Of a DNA stretch of 64,000 bases, positions 47,361 through 57,794 are shown in pieces. The DNA comes from Orbilia blumenaviensis (lineage: Eukaryota; Ascomycota; Orbiliomycetes; Orbiliales; Orbiliaceae). Every line of letters begins with the position of its first letter. Within the stretch, counting starts at the first letter, position 1. The stretch lies in assembly GCA_036872755.1 (NCBI GenBank), contig JAVHNS010000006.1, positions 186,001 through 250,000 of the forward strand, given 5' to 3'. The notes beneath the pieces were generated by a model, which was not told the DNA's origin, made no database searches, and worked only from the letters and a program-made list of their open reading frames with translations. Made by a program: the position numbers and the translations under genes.

Positions 47361-47975
47361 ATGCCTCGACACCCAGCAACGTCCCAACAAGCCTTCAACA
47401 AAATCATTGGCGACGTCCGAGCACGCACAGCTCATGCACGCTACACCCCCAAAACCTTACGAAAATCACTGGCAAAATTCGATAAACACCTAAAGAACCA
47501 ATATGGCTTCGAGGCGTCATTGCATGTTGAAGATCCCAGCACCGATCCGATTTCAAGGGAGATACACGGTGCGAGTATGAAATTTTATAGATTGTGTCTT
47601 CTTTTTGTGAGGGATTTTGATCATGGTGAATGTGATGGGGATGGAGATAGGAAAGTTGACAATGACATTGAGGGAAACAATGGAGGTGGGAATGATGGCA
47701 GTGATTCTGGAATTGAGATGTGCGATGAAAGTTCTCAGGAAAACAGTGATAGTTTGGAGAACGACAATGCGAACTCTAAGGAGAAAACAGAATTCCAGTC
47801 TGGCGAAAGTGACGAAGATGAAGATGACGGCTATAAAAGCATGACAATCGAGGAAAGGAAGGAGCAGCTGGAAAATGCAGTGGATCACCTGGAAATGCTA
47901 CTCAAAGTGTATTACGAGAAAGCGGATTGGGAGTGGACGGGCGTCGGAACTGGTGAATTTAATCTCAATGTCTGA
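47361..47975 (+). CDS. Acidic hypothetical protein, 204 aa
   Basis: Single ORF. Residues 1-90 are basic and helical (A-F-N-K-I-I-G-D-V-R-A-R and L-A-K-F-D-K-H-L-K). Residues 91-155 are an acidic Gly/Asn/Asp/Ser/Glu-rich disordered segment. Residues 157-185 form a predicted helix (I-E-E-R-K-E-Q-L-E-N-A-V-D-H-L-E-M-L-L-K-V-Y-Y-E-K). It has no membrane segment and no known domain. Two helical ends around an acidic linker suggest a protein-protein adaptor, but that is inference. Confidence 0.65.
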   Translation: MPRHPATSQQAFNKIIGDVRARTAHARYTPKTLRKSLAKFDKHLKNQYGFEASLHVEDPSTDPISREIHGASMKFYRLCLLFVRDFDHGECDGDGDRKVDNDIEGNNGGGNDGSDSGIEMCDESSQENSDSLENDNANSKEKTEFQSGESDEDEDDGYKSMTIEERKEQLENAVDHLEMLLKVYYEKADWEWTGVGTGEFNLNV

Positions 47976-48160
47976 ATTTCAAATATCTCATTTCATGCCC
48001 CCCCCCCATTCTTATTGGTGGTCCACGGTCTTGTAAATACAGAGCTAGAAAGCGCTCTTATATCACCATACCCTCACTAGAAAAGCAGTAAATTACAGCG
48101 GCCCAGAGCGATCTCAAAATTCATAGCCCCTCGTTCTCCAAATCCACCCATATATTTTAA

Positions 48161-48778
48161 TCAGACATCCTTCTTCTCCTCCCCCTCCTCCATACGCTTT
48201 TCTTTCTTCTTTTTACTCTCCATACTAGCCTTTGAGCGCTTCGCCGACAATATCTCCGAGCTAGCCTCCTTCCTCACCCGGCCCATTCTTTCCTGTACAT
48301 CAGGGTTTCCGCGGAAGTCCCAGGTGGAGGGAGCACCGAACCATTCACCTGGTTTGTGGGAGATGTACCTATCATCACCGTCGTCACCATCATCATCGTC
48401 GCAAAAAGCTGTTAGTAATCATCAATCTATTCTATCACAGCGGAGCCAAAAAAATGCGTCTGCACTGCAGGATAACGTAAAGAAGCAGCTAGAAAACCTA
48501 AAGAGAGAAAGAACATAGCTGATTTTAAAAAACAAAAAGCTTCATAAAGATCCAACATACCCCTTCCTGAACAGTATCGCGTCAAAGCAATCCGCGAGCA
48601 GCAAGCCGATCGCCACAAGCACGCACAGCGATCCTTGGATGACGGCGCCAACAAAGATGACCCTGCAAAGCCATTGTAGGAAGTAGAATGGGTTGACCAG
48701 TTGGTCGATATCGTAGTTGATGAATGGGAGTCTGGGAAACTCGATATTGACGCTGCTGTTCCAGATTAGGTAGCCCAT
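48161..48778 (-). CDS. Small membrane protein with basic tail, 141 aa, two exons
   Basis: Exon 1 is 48561-48778 and exon 2 is 48161-48368, with a 192-bp intron (GTATGT donor, TACTAACA branch, GATAG acceptor). The phases join perfectly (...L-F-R-K-G-Y-I-S-H-K). Residues 36-66 are strongly hydrophobic (W-L-C-R-V-I-F-V-G-A-V-I...L-V-A-I-G-L-L-L-A), one long or two closely packed transmembrane helices. The N-terminal part is aromatic-rich. The C-terminal 50 residues are Lys/Glu-rich (S-K-K-K-K-E-K-R-M-E-E-G), probably cytosolic. I do not recognise the family. Confidence 0.7.
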
Positions 48779-49693
48779 GGCTGTTGTTTGTTTGGGAGGA
48801 TGGATATTGCTATTGGGTATACTGTTAGTATGGGATATGAAGGCTGAGGATATGGAGGTGGAACAATGCTTACTAGGATGGAACGGCGGCGATAATTCTG
48901 TTTGGTAGTGATGTGGATGGGAAATTGAAGGTTGTAGAATGTAGAAGAATGGGATGGAGAAAGAGTTATTCTAGAAAGACTAGGTAGACCGAGGTTTGTT
49001 CGCTACGAGGTATATATTATACTACTGCACGCGTGCACAGGTGTCTGTGTGTATATACATGTTCAGCGCCAAGACTTTTGCGGAGCGTTATGTGTGGGTT
49101 GTTGAATCGACGTCAGGAAGACTGCTTGTTTAGACATCAATCCAGCATCTATTCGCACATAGCTAACGTAGCCGGCTCTACCCCAATCGGTAGATCTGTA
49201 TTATTGTTAAGTGCGTAAGTATATACCTCCGGGTAACGACCCGACCAGCCGTAATATTCATAAAGTTTTGTTGAAGTGCATTATATACGGGAGCAGTGGT
49301 ATAGTAACAGTCACAGACAATCATAATTAACAACAACAACAACAGCAAGACCACCAGTAGGGGCCTATAGACAAAAACTCCATGTAAACGCCATCCAAAA
49401 TCCTACAAAAGGGAATATTTATATCTGTCATCTTTGTATAAAGTAACTCCGAACTAAGCGGCAGCTTTCTCATACCGGCCCACGGGGCCTTTCATTTCAA
49501 TCGTTGCCTTGGACCTCTTCTTTTCTCCTCAGATACTCTAAAAACCGCCCAGTCTCGAAACAAGTGTTTGAACGAGACTAGCCAAACCTCCCTCCTCGGG
49601 TCATAAATTTCAATCATCCCTCCCAAGTTAGCCAATCCGCCGTACCCTCCTGATGGAATTCCGAAACTCCGGGCTTAATCCGAGGACATCGCC
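48779..49693. other. Intergenic region
   Basis: Promoter of the minus-strand gene ending at 48778 and the 3' flank of the next one. A CAA repeat lies at 49330-49348. No gene is supported. Confidence 0.6.
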
Positions 49694-50026
49694 CTACCGA
49701 GTGAGCATCGTTCGAGCCCTCGGAAGTCTAAAGACCCCACGTCGTGGCGCCCTCCCTCTTCCACGAAAACCCATTCCGGGAAAACACCTCGGTGGTAAAA
49801 TGGCGCGACGGCCGAGCCCACGGTTGAATGAATGGCTGTTCCCAAACCCTGATCCTGATTCTGTGTTTGTTTCGTAGTATGGGTGCTTGAAGTCCCCGGG
49901 TGTGTGGATGAATATTATGATGAATGATAGGAGAAAGACGGAGAATGCGCCGGCGAGGATTATGGCGTAGTAGGCGGCTGTTTGGAGGTTTGAGATTATG
50001 TGTAGGCAGATTGTGGGGATGGTCAT
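49694..50026 (-). CDS. Small single-pass membrane protein, 110 aa
   Basis: I start at the ATG at 50026. The frame is open further upstream but without an ATG. Residues 17-43 are a clear transmembrane helix (A-Y-Y-A-I-I-L-A-G-A-F-S-V-F-L-L-S-F-I-I). The tail is Gly/Ser/Arg-rich (G-S-G-F-G-N-S-H-S-F-N and G-F-R-G-R-G-R-A-P-R-R-G). The product is short and of unknown family. The arginine-rich end could also be read-on past a missed splice site. Confidence 0.5.
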   Translation of the reverse strand: MTIPTICLHIISNLQTAAYYAIILAGAFSVFLLSFIIIFIHTPGDFKHPYYETNTESGSGFGNSHSFNRGLGRRAILPPRCFPGMGFRGRGRAPRRGVFRLPRARTMLTR

Positions 50027-51260
50027 CTTTGCGGGCTTTCCGGTTGAGCAATTGGGCAATTGTCTAGTTTTCTTTCTGTTTTTGCTTTAGAGTTTGAGAT
50101 AGTTGATAGTGGGTAATGGAGGAACTGATGGTATCAATGGCGGGTTAAATAGTATTTGTAATTGGATCCTTCCGCGGCCAGATCCAAACCACAGTCTCGT
50201 AGCACCAAGACAACCAGCGCTCACGAGACTGCAAAAAACACTTAATTTGGAGGGTTCGAGATTTTTGCGTTGCCAAGTGCAAAATGCAACAGTTCGAATT
50301 GCCAAGATTGGCGCTTTCAGCTCCTTTCAGCTCCGTCGCACCAGTTGACGTCTTGAGCTCGGGCGATGCTTTTGGATTCCCCCTCTTCGCGCAGCAGCCG
50401 GCCAGGAAGAATTTAGGAGATATACTGATGAAGTTAGAGAGATTGTGGTCGAAGAGAATGAGAAAGGAAGGAAGAAAAGCAGAAATCGTCCCTGCTTGGA
50501 GAAACCATCCCTCAAGAGTGCTGGCGAACGGTGGAAGGATCCTCCTCACTAATATATCCTCGGCCAGCTAGTAGCTTGCCTGCGGCAGCACGCGTCAATG
50601 TCAAAGATTTGCAATATTGGTGCCTCTTTCGACACAAAACCGCAGACATTTTTGCACACGGGTAGGGAGCCGGTGGGGTTGGGAGAAACGGAGCGAGAAA
50701 CCTTGCAGGGCCCTGCCGAAAGACTCATACCTTTCAACCAGGCACGGCCCTCGCCTGTAACCCCGGACCCATGCCCGCCGCCCGCTTGCGTTTTAGTATC
50801 CCCAACTGCTCAAGCTCAAAATCTTGCAAAATAGGATTCGCTACGGCGCAACCACAATGAAGGTATTAATTTACTTGGATCGAATTGCTCCGTCTACGAT
50901 ATAGTTATGATGGGCGGCGATTGAGGCCTGACAATTTTGACTATAGGGCATCGAAGAGAATCGGTGTGGGTACTTGAGAGGGCTCTAGAATTGCTGTTCC
51001 GGTTTGCAACCTGAGAATTGTTTAGCGAGATACGGGCTGAATGGCAGCTAGCGCTAATTCAGGGTCGACATCTAGATATCACGGTCTACTTCGGGACTTA
51101 AAATTTAACCTCCGGCATAATATTCCGTTATTTTTTATGAGACCTAGACGGGTGATTTGAGTTTAGGTTATCATGTAGGTATGTTCCATAAAGAACAATC
51201 TTCCATTTGGCCCCTCTCTCATGCACTCCTTCCCGTCATAATAACCAGGATGAAATGCTG
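50027..51260. other. Intergenic region
   Basis: Several overlapping ORFs of 60 to 134 codons exist in different frames, but none shows protein-like composition, introns or a domain. I see no supported gene. Confidence 0.55.
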
Positions 51261-54017
51261 CTACTTCTTCTTGATTTTCATGAACCTAAGGATTCCAGTT
51301 CCGAAGCGTTTAGTAGCCGATTTGAGCTTGCCTTCTTTCTTGACTTCAGCTTTCTCATCCTTATCATTGAGCCCCAGCTCTTCGAAGGCTTCTTCCAATA
51401 CCTGACGGTAGAGCTGATATTGGATTCCGTAGCGTTCGAGGGCATGGTTTTCCTTCTGTTCCGCCGTAGCATTACTATAATCATCAGCATTTCCGTTTTC
51501 CAGTCTCAGCACTACCGCTTGCTCTATCCCATTTATATCCTGCTCCTCTTCTTGATCCTCTTCCTCTTCCATTTCATTCTCCCTCGCAGCACGTGCCTCC
51601 TTCCACTCCGCAAACCCTTTCATAAGTTCCAAATTCTCCTTCGGAAAAGTAGACAAAGCGAGCCTTTCCCTCCTCTGCCAGCCCAGCTGATAGAGTAGCT
51701 CATCTGCCTCTCGTTTTCTCGGTCCCCCTTCCCTCCCAGGATACAGTAGCTTCTTAGCCTGGTCATGAACGTATGCATTACTCCCGTCTCCAATCATACT
51801 TTGTAACACCGACTGCATGTTCTCTGCGCGCCACTTCTGACGCTGACGTACGGTCTCAACGTCATGTCGGACCATAATCTGTCCTAAATGAGATTCCAAA
51901 ACAGGGACACCATGTGGCATCGTAGGATTCAGATCAAAAAGTCTGTATAGAGTTCCACGAAAAGTTTTGAGAGCCCTATAGCGTTCGCTATCTTTGACAA
52001 TACTGCCCGGTCCCCAGAGAGTCTTCATGATAAGATTGATATGATCATCCATTGTACCATGACAGTTATTTTTCTTGTCTTGGTAGCAATCGCGAAGCTT
52101 GCGGCACATGTCCGGGAACATCTCATGTTTGAGGTATAACCACGTGGGAAGCGTGGCTTCACAGTTAGCATACTTAACAACCTGGACATGGATGTCATCG
52201 ATCTGTCTTGCGGGTTCATGAGAATATGTACGTCGTGCGCCGAACACGCCTTTACTCTCAACGATGAAATCCACGATTTCATAGTCTTCAGCACGCATAC
52301 AGTTCTCTGTCATCAGCGCTGGATAGAAGGGATCGATTTGATGGTATTCCATCTTTTCTCTGAGTTGCGCTCGAGCCTAGCAAGTGCACTCTTCGGACCT
52401 TCCTAGCTGCTGCTGCTGCTGCTGCTGTTCTCCGGTGATGATTGTGATTACTTTAGTAAGTTCCCATAAGACGAGAAGAGACTCTCGCATTTGAATGTCG
52501 TCTGGTGGATCTGCGTCGATGTATTTAAAGATCGCGTATTTTGCGAGTTCGCGGAGGTCTGCATCGAGATTTGGGATGTCAAGGTCGGTTATGAAGAGTT
52601 TGAGTGCGACATTTAAGACTGCCCTGCGGTTTGCGGTCATCCGGTCGAATGTATGGATTATTGGCTCTTTGGTACGAAAGCCCGGTGTTGGAAATTTCTT
52701 TCTGTATTTGTCTTCTTCTTCAGTCGGGTTATCGTCGAAGTCACTGGTATTATATGCCGGATCATCAACGTAAAAGAGGTCTAAAACGGCCATTTCATGC
52801 CATTTGATACGCATGATATCCATCATATACTGCAGCGAGTTCTGTCCAAACCGGGCAAATTCCGAGGGGTCATCATCGGGTTCTGGAGTATCGTCGTCCA
52901 GAACCCAGAGACGGGGGTCGTATAGATCGAATTCGGGGCCGAAGTTGGCAGTGATGGATGTTGGTCGGTTTTTGAATAGACCCGGTCGAGCGCGTTCGCA
53001 TACTATTCTTAGTCTTTCGGCGTGGAAGTCGTGGATTGCGATGTCCCATGTATCGGCGCCTGACCGGTTTTTGATCAAGAGGGGGTTTTCGACTGTCCAA
53101 TCTACGCTAGCGACTTTGTTCCGGACGGCTTTATAAGTGCTCTTTGTAAACTCTTTGAAGTGTTCTGGGTAGCGGTCTTCGTCGGGTCCAGGTGGGATGT
53201 GTTTCCCAAAGGGAATCGGCTTCGCAGGGTTCCGAAGTGGTCGCTTCCTACTCAGCATTTCCGGGGATTCAATGGGACTGTAAGCATCATCGCTGTCGCT
53301 GGACGACCCCTCGTCATAGTTGAGGTTATAATTTTCTTCTTCCTCTTTTGCTTCCTGAGCCCGGAGTATCTCAGCCTGAATTTGAGCATTCATCATCTCT
53401 TCACGCTTCTTGTCCTGTATAGCTTTGATATGACGCTGAGCCCGAATATAAGCCTCTTGTGCCCTACCGGCTTCATCAGGCCTCAGTGGAATTTTCTCCA
53501 ACTCGTCAATAAACACGAGAGCTTCTTCGAGCGATTCAATCTTTATCTCTTCAACCTCGGTAGGATCATACGCTCCATCTTTCCCAAACGCGATGGGTCC
53601 GTTGTACTCCGTAACCCCCAACCTTCTATTCAAAACCTCAAAAACCGCACGCGTAACCGGCAGCAATCTCCTCGCTTTATCCCCCTCCCCCGGCGCCCAT
53701 TTCCCTTCCGGAGTAAACCATTGATTCCGTACACTAGCCCCAGCAGTTTTTTCTTCATCAAGCTTCTGTTTCTTCCATTGTTCGTCCGGGAGGTTTAGGT
53801 CTAATAACTCCACTGCAAGTGCTTTTGGAGAGATTTTGATGTAGACTAGGTCGATATCGTAGTTTATGCCGTGGATGCGGACGAGGTCGGCGTCCTTTGG
53901 ACGGTTTAGGATGGCGGGGGAGGTGAGGTCTGGTGGGGGGCTGCGGGCTATGCAGTTTTGGAGGACGGCTTCGCCTTCGGATTGTTCGGGACCGAAGGTG
54001 GGGCCGAATGTATTCAT
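51261..54017 (-). CDS. Large hypothetical protein split by one in-frame TAG (546 + 363 aa)
   Basis: Two ORFs, 52377-54017 and 51261-52352, lie in the same frame. Between them are only a TAG (52377-52379) and eight sense codons. A 75-bp intron (52377-52451; GTAATC donor, GCTAG acceptor, phase 0, multiple of three) would remove the stop and give 893 aa, but it has no good branch site. Readthrough would give about 918 aa. A CAG run of seven (52407-52427, poly-Gln) lies just before the stop. The first half has F-T-P-E-G-K-W-A-P-G, a charged coil and an acidic Ser-rich linker. The second half is helical, with an acidic stretch (E-M-E-E-E-E-D-Q-E-E-E-Q) and a basic C-terminus (F-M-K-I-K-K-K). No known domain. 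One gene is favoured over two because frame and codon style continue across the stop. Confidence 0.7.
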
Positions 54018-54057
54018 TTTTTATTTTTTTTTGGAATGTGGGGATTTGGTGATTTTG

Positions 54058-54090
<33 letters not shown>

Positions 54091-55528
54091 GTAGTGGTGG
54101 ATGGATGTTGGTTGGTGAAAGTGTGAGATGTCGGAGGATGTGAGATGGTGAAGTTGGACTGGATGGATGGATGGAGGTTTGAAGATTCGATAAGCTTGAT
54201 CTCAACGATACAGTGTCCCAAACTGATGACTAGTAGCTTACTCATTATAGATAATGAGCGCGCAGTATCGATGTTCAGCACTCGTCTACAAAAAACATTG
54301 TGCGCCTTGCATCCCAAGGCATTCGCTGGGTCTCTTTTTGTTCACAATAGGACCGGGGTACAGCCCTATCATGGTATCTGGCCCCTCTGTTGAATACAAA
54401 AGTTCAATAATTATAGGTCAAACTGGTCTCGTAATCCAACTTCAGGTCAAACTAGCCTCCTTGTATCGTAACTGTTGACTTCGCAAAACCTAATACCAAT
54501 ATAGCCGGCAGAGTCCTCTCGAGACAGGCCCAAATCTTCTGTGCCGAGACCAGGCATAAAATCCAACAGGACAAGAATGTGTTGCCGGTATGTCCGATAG
54601 ACTTCAGGCTCCACTGCATACCTCAACTTCAGACTAACTCCTCGATAGAAGGTCACTATCCAATACATTAACTCCATAAAATATAAGTTTCATAGATAAA
54701 GAAAGTGGCATAGGAGTTTCGGTCCAGGCCTCCCCTATAACTGAAAGGTTTTATAGCACACTATACCCCCCACATATAGGACACCTACCTCACACAGTTA
54801 CACAACAATACAACGAACTAATTCAGGGAGAACAATGGAGGGTAACATGATTTCTTTTAATTAAATATAAGAGTTCATGATACATAATATAATAACCCTC
54901 TGAGACAATGCCTTCTCCACATTCTATATCCCGAACTAGAAGCCACCAAGGCGTTAGCTCCACACCAGCTATCACGACGTCTCAGATGTTGAGTACGTAC
55001 GGCAACCACATAGCATAGCTGCATGCTTTATAGTTACACAAAAACCAGATTCCTCGCTACGTATTATGATTTCCTGATCGGGAAGCGCAGCAATCTAATG
55101 AATAAACCAGATTAGGAAACTCGTTGTGCGGCATACTCCGTTTCCTAGCGGATGTTCATATTCCATGGACTGTTTTGGTTTCCAAGCTGCCCATTTGTTT
55201 TTAATTTATGAATTAGGCGAGTGGCTTCGGCTGAGACAACGGGTCAACTCGGTTCGTTTTCGAATGGCTTGGCTAGATCTGGTGGGCCAGCTTGAGCAGA
55301 GTATCGGGCCCTGACTTCTCATATATGCCTGTATTCTCATATCGTAGATTAGGTGTATTGGTAAAATATATAAAGGTAGATATACTCTCGAAATACCTGA
55401 ATACTCAACAGGTCACTGCAAGCCAATAGCTCAAGCCTAGTCGAATAATACCTTTTGTAATTCTACAAACCAATAATACTACGAGACCGGATAATACTAT
55501 CCTACATAATCCTTAATACCTATCCACA
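54018..55528. other. Intergenic region with GATT microsatellite
   Basis: It starts with an (ATTG)n run of about 33 bases (54058-54090) and GGAT repeats (54157-54176) in the leader of the large minus-strand gene. Further right there is no supported gene. The promoter of the phosphodiesterase gene lies at the right end. Confidence 0.6.
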
Positions 55529-56853
55529 ATGCGGTATGCCTTTCGATATCGATAATCCCAACATATAATACCATAAACTAACACACATCTTCGACAGTGT
55601 ATCAACACTTCTAATCCGATCCCTTGCAATCACCATTGCTAGTGCGAGCCCACAATGGAGCGACCCAGCTTCGATCCAGCACCTTGCGGCAGGATGGGCA
55701 GAAAAGAACCCGGATCTGCATAATTATCCAAACTCGTTTACTAGAGGAATTTACATTGTACGCTCCAATTCATATCATTTATTAAGTAGTATGAATCTAC
55801 TAGACTAACGATATGTGCACCTATAGAAAGAGATCCATTCGCATAATGACTACGTGCACAATGCGCCGTTCTATGAAGGTATTCTTATTCGACAGTTTCT
55901 CAAATTAAAGATATAAATATGCTAAGTTGTCATAGCTCTTTCCGTCGGTGCGATCTCAGTCGAGGCAGATGTTTGGGCCAAGGACGGAGAACTGCTCGTA
56001 AGTTCATAAAGCCATCAGCCGTATGCATGATCAGACTTATTCGATATGATATTGATGATGGGTATATAGGTCGGCCATGACGAAATCTCCCTGACCAAAA
56101 CCCGAACCCTCCGCAGCCTGTACCTCGACCCAATCCTCGACTCTCTCCGTAAGATGAACCCAGACACTGAATTCTCTCAGAACACTAAGTGGTAAGCCTC
56201 CTTAAACATCTTCCTTATCGCACACATATATAAGTGGGCTGGTCCAAATCTAACTTAATCTGTAAAAAAAAAACAGTGGCCTATTCGGCATGTGGTGTCC
56301 TCAACCCTTCTACCTCGCCGTCGACTTCAAGAACAACGCCACCGAAATCCTCCCGCTGCTTCTAAGGGATCTAGCTCCCCTCCGCGAAGCCGGATATCTC
56401 AGCGAATTCAACGGTCAAGAAAACATCCAAAGGCCAATAACCGTTCATGTCGGCGGCACAGCTGTTTACGAAAATGTCATCGCTGACCAGCCACTGCCGC
56501 GATACCACTGGGTCGTAGCACCAATTGAGAAGATTGATACCCCTGAGGAGCAGAAACATGCGGATGGTACACCGGTATATGATAATACCACCAGTCTGTT
56601 TGCTCAGGGGCATTATGGCAGCATGTTAGGTGTGCCATTTGAACATGTTTGGGGGGAGACTACTGATGCGCAGAAGGAGAGGCTTAAGCAGCTTGTCGCT
56701 ACCGCGAGGTCTAGGGGGCTAGGATCTAACTTTTGGGGGGCGCCGAACTGGCCTATTGGAGCTAGAAATTCGGCTTGGAAGGCACAAATCGAGGCTGGCG
56801 TTGCACTGTTGTATGTGGATGATTTGCAGGATGCCGCTCAGACTGTGTGGTAG
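55529..56853 (+). CDS. Secreted PLC-like phosphodiesterase, AIM6 family, six exons
   Basis: Exons by inspection: 55529-55533, 55598-55757, 55827-55878, 55936-55997, 56070-56191 and 56277-56853, giving 325 aa. All five introns (58 to 85 bp) are GT-AG, most have clear CTAAC/CTAAG branch sites, and every junction keeps frame. The first exon is only ATG-CG. Residues 1-20 form a signal peptide (M-R-V-S-T-L-L-I-R-S-L-A-I-T-I-A-S-A). The glycerophosphodiesterase-like active site is visible: S-H-N-D-Y (His 61), V-E-A-D-V-W (Glu 82, Asp 84) and V-G-H-D (His 96), then L-Y-L-D-P-I-L and the TIM-barrel ending W-K-A-Q-I-E-A-G-V-A-L-L-Y-V-D-D. These match the fungal AIM6 (altered inheritance of mitochondria 6) PLC-like family. 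The substrate is unknown. Confidence 0.9.
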
Positions 56854-57794
56854 TTTGGAAGAGTTCAACGTTAGACTTCGTTTCATCGTCGGTAGTGGAA
56901 GAGACACCATGAATGTTTAATGTAATATTGTACTAGTGTCAATATATTCTTAATGGTACCCGGTCTCGCAAGCCAGCACCTAGATATCCACAAAGCCCTC
57001 ACCTGCAGGCTTGGATGTCGATTTTATATTATTTAATATCGAGTTAAGAATAAAAAATCTGTAATGACAACTTTATACATCTTTACTTCGGAAATATAGA
57101 ATCGAAACACGAGACTAGCATCTAAAATAGTCGTCAATGCCTATGAAGCCACAAAGAGTAATTCTTTGAGTATGAGTAGCCTGGGGGGATATCCTAGGGT
57201 GTAAGCAACCCTCGCATTCAATGCAGAGTCTAAGTCAAGCTACCATCAAGTAGTTCAGCAACCTTACTCATAGCCATGCACCACGGTCTCACACCACACC
57301 AAAAAGATGGCCTGTTGCAAATACTATTATTCCCTCACGAGGGATGCCTCTAGTATAAAACTGAGAAGCCCTTCTATCGTCCTTTGAAACCGGTCCTATG
57401 TCCATCCATCTATTAAAGTCAGTCGCGTCTCGTCCCATTGTCTTTCAAACTAACAACTCTCATCGTTTTATTTAGGCCCTACCATCTCGATATCCCCGTT
57501 TATAAGCCCACGAATCAACCCTTGTTATCGAACCAGAGCCTAAGATTATAGGAGCCCTCTTTATCGGTCCATCAATCTTGGTGCCGCATTCTTCGGTGCT
57601 ATCGAAACTCGGTGGGTTTGAAGCTGTCTTTGATACCTCACTCCTCAGTTTTCCTTTATCCCGTATAGCTCGAGTTAGCTAACACAATAACTCTATATGA
57701 AATACAGTATCAGATATACTTGATACGCATAGCGTTCTCATTCCCACAGTCCTGAATCGGTGTTAGCTATCGCCATACACTCATTTATTCCAAA
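56854..57794. other. Intergenic region
   Basis: No supported gene. It holds a copy of the word GGTCTCGCAAGCCAGC (about 56961-56976), also seen near 26580. A likely leader acceptor (TTCCCACAG) for the next gene lies near 57750. Confidence 0.6.

Noticed and set aside
50145..50834. Cluster of overlapping ORFs of 60 to 134 codons
   Set aside because: They contradict each other in frame, and none has motifs, signal peptides or intron support.
53160..53798. Plus-strand ORF of 212 codons
   Set aside because: Lies wholly inside the large minus-strand gene, which has the more protein-like frame.
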